From Chlorobiota bacterium (GTDB lineage Bacteria; Bacteroidota; Ignavibacteria; OLB7): 64,000 bases of DNA. Under the pieces are notes generated by a model. That model worked only from the letters and a program-made list of their open reading frames with translations. It made no database searches and was not told where the DNA came from. Made by a program: the position numbers and the translations under genes. The DNA is taken from assembly GCA_016710285.1 (NCBI GenBank), contig JADJXR010000001.1:3722501-3786500 (forward strand). Direction: 5' to 3'. Below, piece after piece: positions 26,735 through 36,751 of the stretch. The number at the start of each line of letters is the position of its first letter. Within the stretch, counting starts at the first letter, position 1.

Positions 26735-29700
26735 TTACTTCAGATACACCACGGTGCGCGATTCGGCGGGCTTGCCGTTGGCGTACAGCACCAGCCGATA
26801 CGTCCCTGCGGCAATCCCAACCGGCTGCAATCGAACCAGATGCTCGCCCGGTTCATACTCCACCGCAGCGGTTTCCATCACCCTGCGCCCTTGCACATCC
26901 ACCAGCCCCAGCCGAACCGATGCCGGAGCCTCAATGGTGAAGCGGACATCGGTGGCGGAGGTGAACGGATTGGGGTGATTCTCCGAAAGCCGCAGCCCCG
27001 TAACCGCGGCCTCGATCGGCGCAGCGGTTGGGATATCTGGCGATGGAATCGAGGGCTTGTAATCGCAGGTCGTCAGCTTGTAGATGCTTCCCTGATAATC
27101 CGAAACCCAGATGTTCGAGTCGGCCGGGTCCAGCTCGATCCCGCGCGCGTTGATGTAGCCGGAAGCCGCGCCTGCGGTCAGGTCAATCGGGCAAAACGCC
27201 TGGGTGTCGTCGTCAAAATTGAAGCGGGTTGCCGATGCCCTGTTCAGCACATCGCCGGTGAAGTCGGTGATAACTTGCCAGACCGACAATCCATCGGCAC
27301 CGGCACAGGCTCCGCGTGGACCGTAGCGAACCTGGTTCGTGCGGTTGTATTTCAGCAATGGAACTAATGGAGCATCGGGTGAGACGATCCGCACCTCCTG
27401 CGCGCCGTTGCGGTCGCTCATGTACAGGTACGGCTGCTCGGGATTACGTGCGCCAAGCCAAGCCAAGCCAATCGGATATTTGAATGGCGATGTCCATTGG
27501 TTCACCCGCTCCCCATTCTTGGTGATCTCGTACAAGAATCCTCCTGGGTCTTCCGCACCAGTTGAGCGAAGCCGGTGGAGGAAAAAAGTCCCCCGCTCCG
27601 GGATGTACGTGATGTCGGTGAACAAGCTATCGGCGCCAGGTATCTGGATGGTGACTTCCGCCACCGAGATCAGCGTCTTTGGGTCAATCTTCAACAGCTT
27701 ATTGCTGCTGAAGTTCGTTGCCCACAAGAACTCGCCATCGTAGCAGATGCCGTACGGAACGCCCGGCGCGCCGGTGGCGTTCAGCACGGTTCCAACGGAA
27801 TACCGTTCAATGGTGAAGCTGTTGCTGACCACGCTTTGGGAAGGCTCCTGGATGGATGTCACCCTGATGCGTGCTTCAATGGTAGCAGTGTCGAACACCA
27901 CCCAGCGCATCACTTCTCCGGCAAGATTGTTTTTCAGCCGTTTCCACGTGCGGCCATCATCCAGCGAGTAATCCAAATGGACGGGGCCGGTGAACCCACG
28001 CCACGAAATCAACTGCGACGTGCTTGCCCGCCAGACTTCGCCACCAACCGGGGAGTTGATGGAAGGGGGGATGGTCGGGACCTCTAGATCCACCTCCCAC
28101 ATGCTTCGCCCGTGGGTGGCTGCGCGCACGGTTCGCTTGGTTTTGTGGACCTCGATGTCCCGAATTTCGGTGCGGGGGAATCCGTTGTTGTAGTTGGCCC
28201 AGCTGCTTCCGCCGTCGGTGCTGATGAACATCCCGATGTCGCTTCCGGCGTAGATGATGTTGTCATCGTCGGAATGGACCGCCAGCGCGTTGATGGGGAT
28301 GTCCGGCAGCCCGTTGCTTGCGTCGCTCCAGGTCTGGCCGAAGTCGGTGGTGCGGTACACGTGCGAGGAATAAAATCCGCTGAAGCTGATGTACGCTGTT
28401 CCCGCCTGCTTCAGTGCCGGCGCAAAATCAGTTACCGCCCGGTTCGGAAGCCCGTGGCCGTTGGAAACATCGCTCCATTGCTCCCCTCCATCGGTGGAGA
28501 CCATCACCGTCCCTTGCGTGCTTCCGGCATAAACCACGTCGCTGCTGGCGGGGCTGACGGCAATGGCCGAGACGGTCCCCGCGAAGTAGGGGCTAACCCG
28601 CTCCCACGTCATCGAGGGGGCTCCGGCGGTGATGGAGCGGTACACCGATCGCCGCCCGGTGTACATCACTTCCGAACGTGAAGGATCCATCACCAGCGGT
28701 GCGGCCCAGCCCGCGTCTTCGTCGGTGTCAATGCCGCTCATCACCGTGTATCGCCGTCCGTTGATGAATGCCGAGATGTTCTCCCCTTCGGGATTTTCGG
28801 CGTAGTAGATGTTGGAGTTGTTGTGGTCCACCACCACAAAAAATCCATCACCCCCCATGATGTTTCCGTACACTGCCGAGCTGCTGGTGACGGTTCCGTT
28901 GTCCTGGGTTCCGCCGTAGTTCAGGCTGTCCTTTTTCTGGTCAATCGCCATTGCGTAGAACTGCGTAATCGCCAGCCCCCGGGTTTTTTTATCGAACGAT
29001 ACTCCAGCGTCTTCGCTGCGGAACATTCCGCCGTCGTTCCCGCTGTAAAAAACGTTCGGGTTGGATGGGTCGAATGCCATTGCGTGGTGGTCCACATGGA
29101 CCTCGTTGCCAGTTTGGTTCCACGTGTTCCCGCCGTTTCCAGTCCGGACCATATAGACCCCGCCGGCCAGCACGATATTCGGGTTGGTTGGGTGGACGGA
29201 GATCACGTTGTTGTAGTAGCCCTGGCTTTGAGCCACGTTCGCCAGGAAGTCAATCCCGTTCCGGTCGCTGTCGAATGAGTTGGTCCAGCTTTGCCCGCCG
29301 TTGGTGGATTTGTAGATGCGGGAATAATGGATGGTGGTGCCCGGGTACTCGTAGGCCAGCGCGTAGGCAATGTTGCCGTCGCTGTGGGCAAACTCCACCG
29401 AGATACGGCTGACGGTAACGCTGGAAGTTCCAATCCCGGGAACCTTTGTCCCGATTGACTTCCCGCCGTCGGTGGTCCGGTACAGGCCGTTGCTGAAGGT
29501 GCCAATCAGCAAGGTGTTGGGGTTGGTGGGGTGCATCGAAAGGTCCGCAATGGCGATGTTCGATGAACGGGTCCAAGTAATCCCACCATCCTCGGTCCAG
29601 TACAGCCCCGCGTTGTTCCGAACTCCGCTGGCGATGATGTTGTTGGTGTTATTCGGGTTAATAACGATGTCGGTAATGGACCCGACGTTCGTTAGCCCCA

Positions 29701-30283
29701 GCGGCTTCCATGTTTCCCCGCCGTCGGTGCTTTTCAGGATTCCCGCGCCGTTGTAGGTGTCGCCGTTGGCGCTTACTGGCTCGCCGGTTCCGGCATACAG
29801 GATGTCTGGATTCTTGGGGTCAACAGCGATTGCCCCCATCGAGAGTGAGTTTTCCGAATCCATCACTGGCCGCCACGTGTCGCCGCGGTTGGTGGATTTC
29901 CAGACACCCCCGTTGGCCGCGCCAGCCCACAACGTTTTTCCATCGGTCGGGTGGACGGCAACCGTGTGGATACGCCCCCCAAGATCGTATGGACCAAGCT
30001 GCCGCCATTGCTTCAGTGCCTGGAACGGCGCGCGGTGCTGCCGCATCTTTTCGGTCATCTGAATAATGGCATCTTGGCGTGCTCCCTTCGGAATCGTTCC
30101 AAACGGATAGGCGCGAAGATTGAAGTAAAACTCCATCCGCTTCATCGGATTCTCTTCCTCCTTCTCCATCTCCAATTGCTGGGAGCGGAGAAGTGAGGAG
30201 CCAACCAGCCATAACAATCCAACCAGCAGAAATGGAAGGCGCAACGGGCGCAGTGTTGGACCTTTTAAGCGATACTTGCTCAT
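26735..30283 (-). CDS. Very large Asp-box propeller protein with T9SS sorting domain
   Basis: A 1182-residue exported protein starting MSKYRLKGPTLRPLRLPF with a hydrophobic signal segment (LLVGLLWLVGSSLL). About ten Asp-box units occur between residues 110 and 790, for example STNRGDTWRP, STDGGETWKP, TEDGGITWTR, STNGGQSWTN, TTDFGQTWSD and STDGGSSWAN. These are consistent with two sortilin-like propellers. An Ig-like segment follows (IPPSINSPVGGEVWRAST), then an NHL/YVTN-like region (PYGICYDGEFLWATNFSSNK). The T9SS domain ends the protein (LSENHPNPFTSATDVRF, then IAAGTYRLVLYANG). The gene lies downstream of dacB on the same strand with a 266-bp gap. Ligand and function are unknown. Confidence 0.88.
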   Translation of the reverse strand: MSKYRLKGPTLRPLRLPFLLVGLLWLVGSSLLRSQQLEMEKEEENPMKRMEFYFNLRAYPFGTIPKGARQDAIIQMTEKMRQHRAPFQALKQWRQLGPYDLGGRIHTVAVHPTDGKTLWAGAANGGVWKSTNRGDTWRPVMDSENSLSMGAIAVDPKNPDILYAGTGEPVSANGDTYNGAGILKSTDGGETWKPLGLTNVGSITDIVINPNNTNNIIASGVRNNAGLYWTEDGGITWTRSSNIAIADLSMHPTNPNTLLIGTFSNGLYRTTDGGKSIGTKVPGIGTSSVTVSRISVEFAHSDGNIAYALAYEYPGTTIHYSRIYKSTNGGQSWTNSFDSDRNGIDFLANVAQSQGYYNNVISVHPTNPNIVLAGGVYMVRTGNGGNTWNQTGNEVHVDHHAMAFDPSNPNVFYSGNDGGMFRSEDAGVSFDKKTRGLAITQFYAMAIDQKKDSLNYGGTQDNGTVTSSSAVYGNIMGGDGFFVVVDHNNSNIYYAENPEGENISAFINGRRYTVMSGIDTDEDAGWAAPLVMDPSRSEVMYTGRRSVYRSITAGAPSMTWERVSPYFAGTVSAIAVSPASSDVVYAGSTQGTVMVSTDGGEQWSDVSNGHGLPNRAVTDFAPALKQAGTAYISFSGFYSSHVYRTTDFGQTWSDASNGLPDIPINALAVHSDDDNIIYAGSDIGMFISTDGGSSWANYNNGFPRTEIRDIEVHKTKRTVRAATHGRSMWEVDLEVPTIPPSINSPVGGEVWRASTSQLISWRGFTGPVHLDYSLDDGRTWKRLKNNLAGEVMRWVVFDTATIEARIRVTSIQEPSQSVVSNSFTIERYSVGTVLNATGAPGVPYGICYDGEFLWATNFSSNKLLKIDPKTLISVAEVTIQIPGADSLFTDITYIPERGTFFLHRLRSTGAEDPGGFLYEITKNGERVNQWTSPFKYPIGLAWLGARNPEQPYLYMSDRNGAQEVRIVSPDAPLVPLLKYNRTNQVRYGPRGACAGADGLSVWQVITDFTGDVLNRASATRFNFDDDTQAFCPIDLTAGAASGYINARGIELDPADSNIWVSDYQGSIYKLTTCDYKPSIPSPDIPTAAPIEAAVTGLRLSENHPNPFTSATDVRFTIEAPASVRLGLVDVQGRRVMETAAVEYEPGEHLVRLQPVGIAAGTYRLVLYANGKPAESRTVVYLK

Positions 30284-30296
30284 GGTTATGCAGGAA

Positions 30297-30344
30297 ACGT
30301 GAAAAAGGGACTGTGTGAAAAGGGATACTGTGAAAACGGATACC
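30297..30344. repeat. Degenerate short tandem repeat upstream of the large propeller gene
   Basis: Three to four related units of about 15-17 bp (GTGAAAAAGGGACT, GTGTGAAAAGGGATACT, GTGAAAACGGATACC) sit 14-60 bp upstream of the start codon at 30283, in its likely leader or promoter. Confidence 0.6.
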
Positions 30345-30549
30345 GTCAATTCGATTGCAGTAATAACCTCCAATCAAGCAAGGCTGTTACACCCGCTGGC
30401 TGAAGTTGTTGTGCAATTGGTGGATTGCCACGCCGGAAGCGTGCTGGCAATGCGCGGAAGGGAGGGAAAAGGACTGCTGCGAACGGTCTGCGGCAAGAAT
30501 ACGGAAGGTTCATGGCGCGGAGCAAGCCACCGCGGGGAACAGAAGCGTT

Positions 30550-32097
30550 TCAACTTTTACGGCTGAAGTTGGCAAGCCGTGTTAAAATTTGGTCGTGAGC
30601 CTTGTTCACCAATGCCGTCGGGACGGTGTAGTTGTTGACGGCGATGCTGAACGCCAGCCATTCGCCGTCGCGGGTGCGGACGTAGCCGCTAAGCGCGCGA
30701 ACCCCACCCATGTAGCCCGTCTTCCCGAACACGTTCCCTTCGGCAGCGGTTCCGGCCATGCGTGTGGCAAGCGTCCCATCGGTGCCGGCCACCGAAAGCG
30801 TGCTAAGAACGTCGCGGAACAACGCTGGTTTGCGATACGCCCAACGGAGCAGTGTGGTCATGTCCGCAGCCGAAATCATTGCCTGGCGCGAAAGCCCCGA
30901 CCCATCGGCCAGCCGAAGCCGCTCAACGTCAATGCCTACGGTGCTCAGTTGCCGCTTCACCACCTCAATTCCGGAAGCTGTGGAGCCAACGCCGAAGGTC
31001 CGTTCCCCCATGGCCTTCAGGAGCATCTCGGCGGAAAGGTTCAGGCTTTGCTTGTTGGTTGCCGCGGCAATCTGGCGCAGTTCGGGGGAAAGGTACAGGG
31101 CAATCCGGCGCGAGGTTCGGGGGGCATCGTGCAACGGGGCGTGGTTGGCATCATACGCCCCGCCGCGAACCTCAATCCCGCTTCGCCCTAACTCCTCGCG
31201 GACCAGCGTTGCAAAAAAAACAGAGGGCTGCTCGATGCTGATATGCTCGGTGTACGGCTCGGCCCCGGCAGCAATATTTCCCGCAACCACAATCACCGCG
31301 CTTCCACGGTCGCGATGGATGTCCAGCGTTGCCACCGAATCGGAGCGGGTGGTTTGCGCGGTGACGCGAAGGGTGACGTAGGCGGTGGAGGGGGAGACAT
31401 CAATCTGGACCGGCTTCCCCGCAGCCTTCCCTGGCGCGACGGTGACGGCGATGCTGTTATCGTACATCGCCGCGCCGCTAATGGGGGCGTTGAACCCAAA
31501 CGTTTCGTCGTCCCACGCCCAGCCCGGGGCGTAGGGGATGGTGTCGAACAGGGAAGCATCCACCACAATGTGGCGGACCGAGCGGATCCCAAGCGAATCG
31601 AGCGTGCGCGCCCACCCTTGCAGAACCTCCTGCGGGTTGATCCCAAAACTTGGCGAGATCGAGGGGTCGCCACTGCAGCGGATCACCAGGTCCCCTTGCA
31701 AGTCGCCATTAACCACTTCCCCGGTGGCAATCACTTCGGTGGAAAAGCGGAAGGAGCTGCCCAGTTTGTTCAGCGCGGTGATGGTGGTAAGCAGCTTGAT
31801 ATTGCTGGCCATTTGCCGGTTGCGGCGGTCCTGGAAGCGATAGACCTGGTCCCCATCCTGGCAGCTAACAACGGAAACGCCCCATGTTGCATCGGCAAAA
31901 TTGCGGTCGGCAAGGATTCCGTCAAGGTCCCGCGCCAACCGTGCCAGCGCCACCCGATGCTCGGTGCGGCCTGTTCCGGTGGAAGGGGGATGCTGTGCGT
32001 TTGCGGTTGCCGGGCCTGCAATCACCATTGCCGCCAGCAGCGCAAAACTGCGGAGCAGGGCGGCGTTGGCGATGCTGTTTCCGGCGGCGGGTGTCAT
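30550..32097 (-). CDS. dacB: D-alanyl-D-alanine carboxypeptidase/endopeptidase (PBP4, S13 family)
   Basis: Periplasmic class C penicillin-binding protein that trims and cleaves D-Ala crosslinks in peptidoglycan. A signal peptide (SFALLAAMVIAGPATANA) precedes the mature part. The acylation motif SxxK is in MASNIKLLTTITALN, DGSGLSRQAMIS carries the second active-site serine region, and the KTG triad is GKTGYMGGVRALSGYV. GDLVIRCSGDPS and AMYDNSIAVTV belong to the S13-specific insert. The length of 515 suits the family. The start codon overlaps the stop of the flavin reductase gene (ATGA), so the two are likely co-transcribed. Confidence 0.93.
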   Translation of the reverse strand: MTPAAGNSIANAALLRSFALLAAMVIAGPATANAQHPPSTGTGRTEHRVALARLARDLDGILADRNFADATWGVSVVSCQDGDQVYRFQDRRNRQMASNIKLLTTITALNKLGSSFRFSTEVIATGEVVNGDLQGDLVIRCSGDPSISPSFGINPQEVLQGWARTLDSLGIRSVRHIVVDASLFDTIPYAPGWAWDDETFGFNAPISGAAMYDNSIAVTVAPGKAAGKPVQIDVSPSTAYVTLRVTAQTTRSDSVATLDIHRDRGSAVIVVAGNIAAGAEPYTEHISIEQPSVFFATLVREELGRSGIEVRGGAYDANHAPLHDAPRTSRRIALYLSPELRQIAAATNKQSLNLSAEMLLKAMGERTFGVGSTASGIEVVKRQLSTVGIDVERLRLADGSGLSRQAMISAADMTTLLRWAYRKPALFRDVLSTLSVAGTDGTLATRMAGTAAEGNVFGKTGYMGGVRALSGYVRTRDGEWLAFSIAVNNYTVPTALVNKAHDQILTRLANFSRKS

Positions 32098-32639
32098 GGT
32101 TGCTGCGTGGATTGTTCCGGACGGTTCAGCCGGTGATACTCACGGTGATAATAAAGCAATGGCCAAGCGGGATCGGGGTCCGAGTCGGTGCCGACAACTT
32201 TGCCGAACATCACCACATGGGTTCCAACGCGGATTGTTCTATCCAACACGCACTCGAACCGCGCCATTGCGTGGTCCAAGATTGGAACACCATTAACCCC
32301 TTCGGCCACCGGAAGGTTCCCGAATTTCTCATCCCCATCAATGGCCGCGCTGAACCGCTGCGAAAGCTCGGCTTGATCCTCGGCAAGGATATGGACCGCA
32401 AACGCCTGCGACTCCTGGATCATATCGGCCAACTGGCTTTCGCTGTTGATCGAGACCATCACCGTTGGCGGCTGCAACGTCACCGAAGCAAACGCCGAAA
32501 CGGTGATGCCGTACCGGATTCCGTCATGCTGGGTCGTCACAATCGTGACACCGCTGGCAAACTGCCGCAACGCCTGGCGCAGCTCATCGGGCGAAACGGG
32601 CGGTAGGTCCTTCCAGCGGTCGTAATCGGATCGGAACAT
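32094..32639 (-). CDS. Flavin reductase-like (FMN-binding split barrel) protein
   Basis: A 181-residue protein of the flavin reductase family. LRQFASGVTIVTTQHDGIRYGITVSAF, PPTVMVSINSES and FAVHILAEDQAELSQRFS are the hallmark strands of the FMN-binding split barrel. Members reduce flavin with NAD(P)H, often for a partner monooxygenase, or use flavin directly. No monooxygenase gene adjoins it; the only partner in the unit is dacB, with a 4-bp overlap. No signal peptide. Confidence 0.9.
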   Translation of the reverse strand: MFRSDYDRWKDLPPVSPDELRQALRQFASGVTIVTTQHDGIRYGITVSAFASVTLQPPTVMVSINSESQLADMIQESQAFAVHILAEDQAELSQRFSAAIDGDEKFGNLPVAEGVNGVPILDHAMARFECVLDRTIRVGTHVVMFGKVVGTDSDPDPAWPLLYYHREYHRLNRPEQSTQQP

Positions 32640-32749
32640 GAACCGAAAATAATCATTGAACCGGCACGCTGTTGCGGTTCCGTTGCTGATGCTTTACTTT
32701 GTTGCTAACCAAGCTGCTAACCGTCCCACGTAAACCCTTCAACGTGAAT

Positions 32750-35638
32750 ATGAAACGCTTCTTCCTTCTGCCATTTTTGTTGATCTGCTGCTCCGTTGTT
32801 GCGCAATCGCAACCGGAATCCTCCGGTGGGGACCGCCCCGACCACGGCCGCCGTGCACGCCCCGCGCTTGAGGAATCCTACGAGCGGGGAGGCCATGAAG
32901 AAGGGAGAGGGGGGGGCGAATCGGAAAAGAATGATCGCCCCTATCTGCTCCGCTCGCCGATCAATCGCCAATCCGGGTTTTTCCTGAACCGAAGCACCAT
33001 CGTTGGCGAGCCTGCGGTGAACCCTCCGGCCCAAAACGAAAGCTCCATTGCCATCAGCCCGCTGAACCCCAACCTGCTGATCTCCTCGGCAGTGGATACC
33101 CGTGGAGCAATCGTGTACGTCTCCACCGACGGCGGGAACAGTTGGAAGAACACCGATTTGGGGAAGGTCAACACCAACTGGCAGACGGGGAACGACCCTT
33201 CGGTTGGGTTCGACCATTTGGGGAACGGCTACGTGATGTTCGGGGCGTTCCCACGCGGCAACAACACCGGCGAGTCAGGGGTCTATCTTTGCAAAACAAC
33301 GGATGGCGGCGCGTCGTGGTCGGTCCCGTACGTGGTGATTGAGCACAAAGGGACGATGACCGACGACTCCGCCTTCGAGGATAAGTATTACATCGAGGCG
33401 GACAACTCCCCAAGCTCCCCTTTCCGTGGCAACCTTTACACCCCGTGGAAACGGGTGATTGACCGCGACAGCTCCACCCAAATCGTGGTTGCCCGCTCCA
33501 CCGATGGCGGGGCAACGTGGGGCGTTCCGGTGCGGGTAAGCCCACGGAAATCGGGGAACAGCCTGGACACCACTTTTGGCCAGAGCTTCCCGATCACCAC
33601 AACCGGCCCGAATGGCGAACTGTACGTTGCTTGGAACGATGGCCCAAGCCGCTCCATCGGCTTTGTCCGCTCCACCGACGGGGGATTGACCTTCAGCCAA
33701 CCGACCTATCCGGTGCAGAATTATCCCACCCACGGAACGGCCCGCACCGTTGGCACCGGGGCCAACCAAAGCACCTACCACGTTCTGAAAGGGACCTTCC
33801 GTGCGGAAACCTACCCGACGATCATGGCCGACAACTCCAACTCCCCGCGCAAAGGCTGGCTCTATCTGGCCTACTGCGCCGGGCTGACTCCGGACCTCTA
33901 TTTCCTTCGCTCCACCGATGGCGGGCAAACTTGGACCCAGCCGAAGACGATCACCAGCGTCACGACCAACGACCAGTGGTGGCCCTGGATGAGCGTGGAT
34001 GAGACCACGGGAGACATTGCCATCATGTACAGCGACAGCCGCAACGACCCGGCGAACATCGCCATTGACACCTACATCAGCTACAGCGCCGACGGCGGCG
34101 AAACTTGGATTGACCGCCGTGCCACCGATGCCACCAGCGACTTCCGGAAGAACCCGTTCATTGACCAAATTTTTGCGGGGGATTACAGCGGCTGCGCCTT
34201 CCACGATGGCCGCATCTATCCTTCCCACCTTGACACCCGCGACAACGACAACAACGACGTGTACACCGCCATTATCAAAGTTCGCCAGCCGTACCCGGTG
34301 GAGAATCTTGTGGCGAAAGGGAGGTTCGAGGATTTGACGGAGGTGACGTTGTCGTGGAAGAACCCGGCGATGGAAAGCATCTTTGGCAAGCCGTTCAGCA
34401 GCTACACGCTGGAGCTTTCACGCGATGGAGTTCCCCACCGCACGCTGCCGTCGGGAACCACCAGCTTCACCGAAAACGGGTTGACGATTGGGCAGGAGTA
34501 CCGCTACGAGGTTCGCGTTGCTGCCGGCCCCGACACCAGCATCCTCCGTGATGTGACGTTCAAGCCCGGGGATGCAAAGCTGCCGTTGGCACCAACAATC
34601 GTTTCGGTGACGGAGATCGGTCCGCAGGTGGGCTTGCGGCTGAAGCTCCCATCGCTCCGTGCCGACTCGGTAACGCTGCTGAACAATCTGAAGGGGTGGA
34701 AACTTTACCGCGACGGCGAAAAAGTGGCGGAAGGGATTGGGGATACTGGTTCGGTAATCACCGTGAACGATGCGCCGGCAAAGCGGGGGTATTACGTCTA
34801 TCGTGCCAGCGTTGTGGACGCTTCCAACCCGGGGAACGAAAGCGCGAACAGCGATTCGGTGATTGCCTTTGGCGGGCCGGTTGGCAACTACGCCGAAGGG
34901 TTCGATGCGGACGCGCCGAAGATGCTTTCAACCGGAACGTGGGGGCTGACTTCCACCGAATCGCAAACGCCGCCGAACTCCCTCACCGATTCCCCAATCG
35001 GACGCTACAAGGCCCGGACCAACAGCTTCACCCAGGTCTGGCCCGTGCTGGTGAAATCGAACACGGTGTTCCAGTTCGACCATCTTGCAATCATTGACAA
35101 AAGCGACACGGGCTATGTGGAGATCAGCCACGACACCGCGCAAACGTGGCAGATGCTGGGGTGGTGGAACTCGCAATCCTACGACGACTGGAAGGACACC
35201 GCCGGGGCGCATGGGAAATGGCACTCCGAGCGGTTCGGGAACCTTGCCACGGCAGGGGAAGGGCGGCTGGTGTTCCTCCGGTTCAGAATCTCAACCGGCA
35301 CACTGGGCCAAGCCGAAGGCTGGTTTGTTGATAACGTGACCTTCACCGAAGGAACCGTTGGGACGGATGCCGAACGCCGCCTGCAAGCTGCAACCATCAG
35401 GCCAAATATCATTGCAGCTCATGGGCTTCTTGAATTTCAAGTAGAACAGCAACGCGAGGTCCAGGTCCGGCTGCTGGATCCTGTTGGCCAAGTGGTGATG
35501 CGGCAAGAGTTGGGGACGCTCCCCGCCGGCGCGCACAGCCTTGCGATTGATTGCAGCCAGCTAAGCAACGGCAGCTATTTCTACGAACTCCACATTGGTG
35601 ATGCCGTCACGCGCGGAAGGATGATGGTGCACCGGTAA
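32750..35638 (+). CDS. Secreted sialidase-like Asp-box protein with FnIII and T9SS domains
   Basis: A 962-residue protein with signal peptide MKRFFLLPFLLICCSVVAQS. A low-complexity charged stretch (EESYERGGHEEGRGGGESE) precedes a six-motif Asp-box propeller at about residues 90-480: STDGGNSWKN, TTDGGASWSV, STDGGATWGV, STDGGLTFSQ, STDGGQTWTQ and SADGGETWID. Two fibronectin III-like domains follow (VENLVAKGRFEDLTEVTLSW), then a MAM/jelly-roll-like module with YAEGFDADAPKM, and a C-terminal T9SS-type domain (VRLLDPVGQVVMRQEL, then LSNGSYFYELHIGD). The six-blade count and architecture suggest an exo-glycosidase-like or binding propeller. The Arg triad of true sialidases could not be assigned with certainty. 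Confidence 0.87.
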   Translation: MKRFFLLPFLLICCSVVAQSQPESSGGDRPDHGRRARPALEESYERGGHEEGRGGGESEKNDRPYLLRSPINRQSGFFLNRSTIVGEPAVNPPAQNESSIAISPLNPNLLISSAVDTRGAIVYVSTDGGNSWKNTDLGKVNTNWQTGNDPSVGFDHLGNGYVMFGAFPRGNNTGESGVYLCKTTDGGASWSVPYVVIEHKGTMTDDSAFEDKYYIEADNSPSSPFRGNLYTPWKRVIDRDSSTQIVVARSTDGGATWGVPVRVSPRKSGNSLDTTFGQSFPITTTGPNGELYVAWNDGPSRSIGFVRSTDGGLTFSQPTYPVQNYPTHGTARTVGTGANQSTYHVLKGTFRAETYPTIMADNSNSPRKGWLYLAYCAGLTPDLYFLRSTDGGQTWTQPKTITSVTTNDQWWPWMSVDETTGDIAIMYSDSRNDPANIAIDTYISYSADGGETWIDRRATDATSDFRKNPFIDQIFAGDYSGCAFHDGRIYPSHLDTRDNDNNDVYTAIIKVRQPYPVENLVAKGRFEDLTEVTLSWKNPAMESIFGKPFSSYTLELSRDGVPHRTLPSGTTSFTENGLTIGQEYRYEVRVAAGPDTSILRDVTFKPGDAKLPLAPTIVSVTEIGPQVGLRLKLPSLRADSVTLLNNLKGWKLYRDGEKVAEGIGDTGSVITVNDAPAKRGYYVYRASVVDASNPGNESANSDSVIAFGGPVGNYAEGFDADAPKMLSTGTWGLTSTESQTPPNSLTDSPIGRYKARTNSFTQVWPVLVKSNTVFQFDHLAIIDKSDTGYVEISHDTAQTWQMLGWWNSQSYDDWKDTAGAHGKWHSERFGNLATAGEGRLVFLRFRISTGTLGQAEGWFVDNVTFTEGTVGTDAERRLQAATIRPNIIAAHGLLEFQVEQQREVQVRLLDPVGQVVMRQELGTLPAGAHSLAIDCSQLSNGSYFYELHIGDAVTRGRMMVHR

Positions 35639-35691
35639 CCGTCCCGACTGAGTCAGGGTCTCTACCGTTCTTGGTGCTATTCTTGGGGCAG

Positions 35692-35780
35692 GGGTAGCCG
35701 TCCCGACATTCGTCGGGATTGAGAAAAGGTCTTTAGCCTTCGGCGTCTTCTGGGCCCCGATAAAGATCGGGGTCGCTACC
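35692..35780. repeat. Composite repeat, copy D (partial)
   Basis: Carries the second module GTAGCCGTCCCGAC with GTCGGGATTGAG, then half of the first module (GGTCTTTAGCC TTCGGCGTCTTC) and a different palindrome CCCCGATAAAGATCGGGG. It sits in the 330-bp gap between the sialidase-like gene and etfB; the rest of the gap holds decayed GGGTAGCC fragments and the etfB promoter. Confidence 0.8.
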
Positions 35781-35968
35781 GTTCTTGATGCTATCGTTGG
35801 GTCGGGGTAGCCACCCCAATAGGCTTCAGCTTTTTCGCAGGGGGGCTTCACAGTTAGAAAGTATGACCACAGGGGGAATTTCGCCAGTTCTTCCTATCCC
35901 CCCATGTATATTTGCCCGCTGTTTTCAGCAACAACCGACTTACACAAACACAACTCAAGCATATCACC

Positions 35969-36709
35969 ATGAACATTGTTGTCTGCGTTAGCCACACGCC
36001 CGACACCGCAACCAAAATTGTTGTTGGGGCCGATGGCAAAACGATTGACCCAAAAGGGGTGAAGTTCATCCCCAATCCCTACGATGAATTTGCCGTGGAG
36101 GAGGGCCTGCGCCGCCGCGACGGTGGCACGCTAACGCTTCTGTGCGTTGGTGGCGATTCCGCCAAGGAGACCCTTCGCTGGGGGCTGGCCGTTGGTGCCG
36201 ATAAGGCGGTGCTGATTAAGGATGAACAGCGGAACGATTCCTTCGGCGTTGCCAGCTCGCTTGCCGAAGCAATCAAAGGAATCAACCCCGATCTGGTTTT
36301 GGTTGGTCGCCAATCCGTTGATTACGATTCGGCCCAAATCGGCCCGATGCTTGCCGAATTGCTGGACCTTCCTGTGGTCAGCTTCGTCACCAGCTTTGAA
36401 GTCAACGGAACCACCATCCGTGCCGAGCGCGACGTGGAGGGGGGGAAGGAAGTGGTGGAAACAACGCTCCCCTGCATCATCACCGCGCAAAAGGGCTTGA
36501 ACGAGCCACGCTACCCCAAACTTCCCGACATCATGAAGGCAAAATCAAAGCCGATTGAGGAACGCGCCGCCGCCGGCGTGGCGGACCGGACCGAGACGAT
36601 CGGGATGCGCCTGCCAGAGAAGAAGCAGGGGGGGAAGGTCCTGGAGTTTTCGCCGGAGAACGTCCGCGAGATCGTTCGGCTGCTGCATGAGGAAGCGAAG
36701 GTTATCTAA
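35969..36709 (+). CDS. etfB: Electron transfer flavoprotein subunit beta
   Basis: AMP-binding subunit of the ETF heterodimer, which collects electrons from acyl-CoA and other dehydrogenases. MNIVVCVSHTPDTATKI, NPYDEFAVEEGLR, LRWGLAVGADKAVLI and GRQSVDYDSAQIGPMLAELL match the beta subunit, with the C-terminal PCIITAQKGLNEPRYPKLPD signature. The length of 246 residues is normal. The ATG at 35969 is the only one that places the conserved N-terminus correctly. etfA follows 42 bp later. Confidence 0.96.
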   Translation: MNIVVCVSHTPDTATKIVVGADGKTIDPKGVKFIPNPYDEFAVEEGLRRRDGGTLTLLCVGGDSAKETLRWGLAVGADKAVLIKDEQRNDSFGVASSLAEAIKGINPDLVLVGRQSVDYDSAQIGPMLAELLDLPVVSFVTSFEVNGTTIRAERDVEGGKEVVETTLPCIITAQKGLNEPRYPKLPDIMKAKSKPIEERAAAGVADRTETIGMRLPEKKQGGKVLEFSPENVREIVRLLHEEAKVI

Positions 36710-36751
36710 TCCACAATTCACATATCCACGACACTTCCAAGAACGCACACC

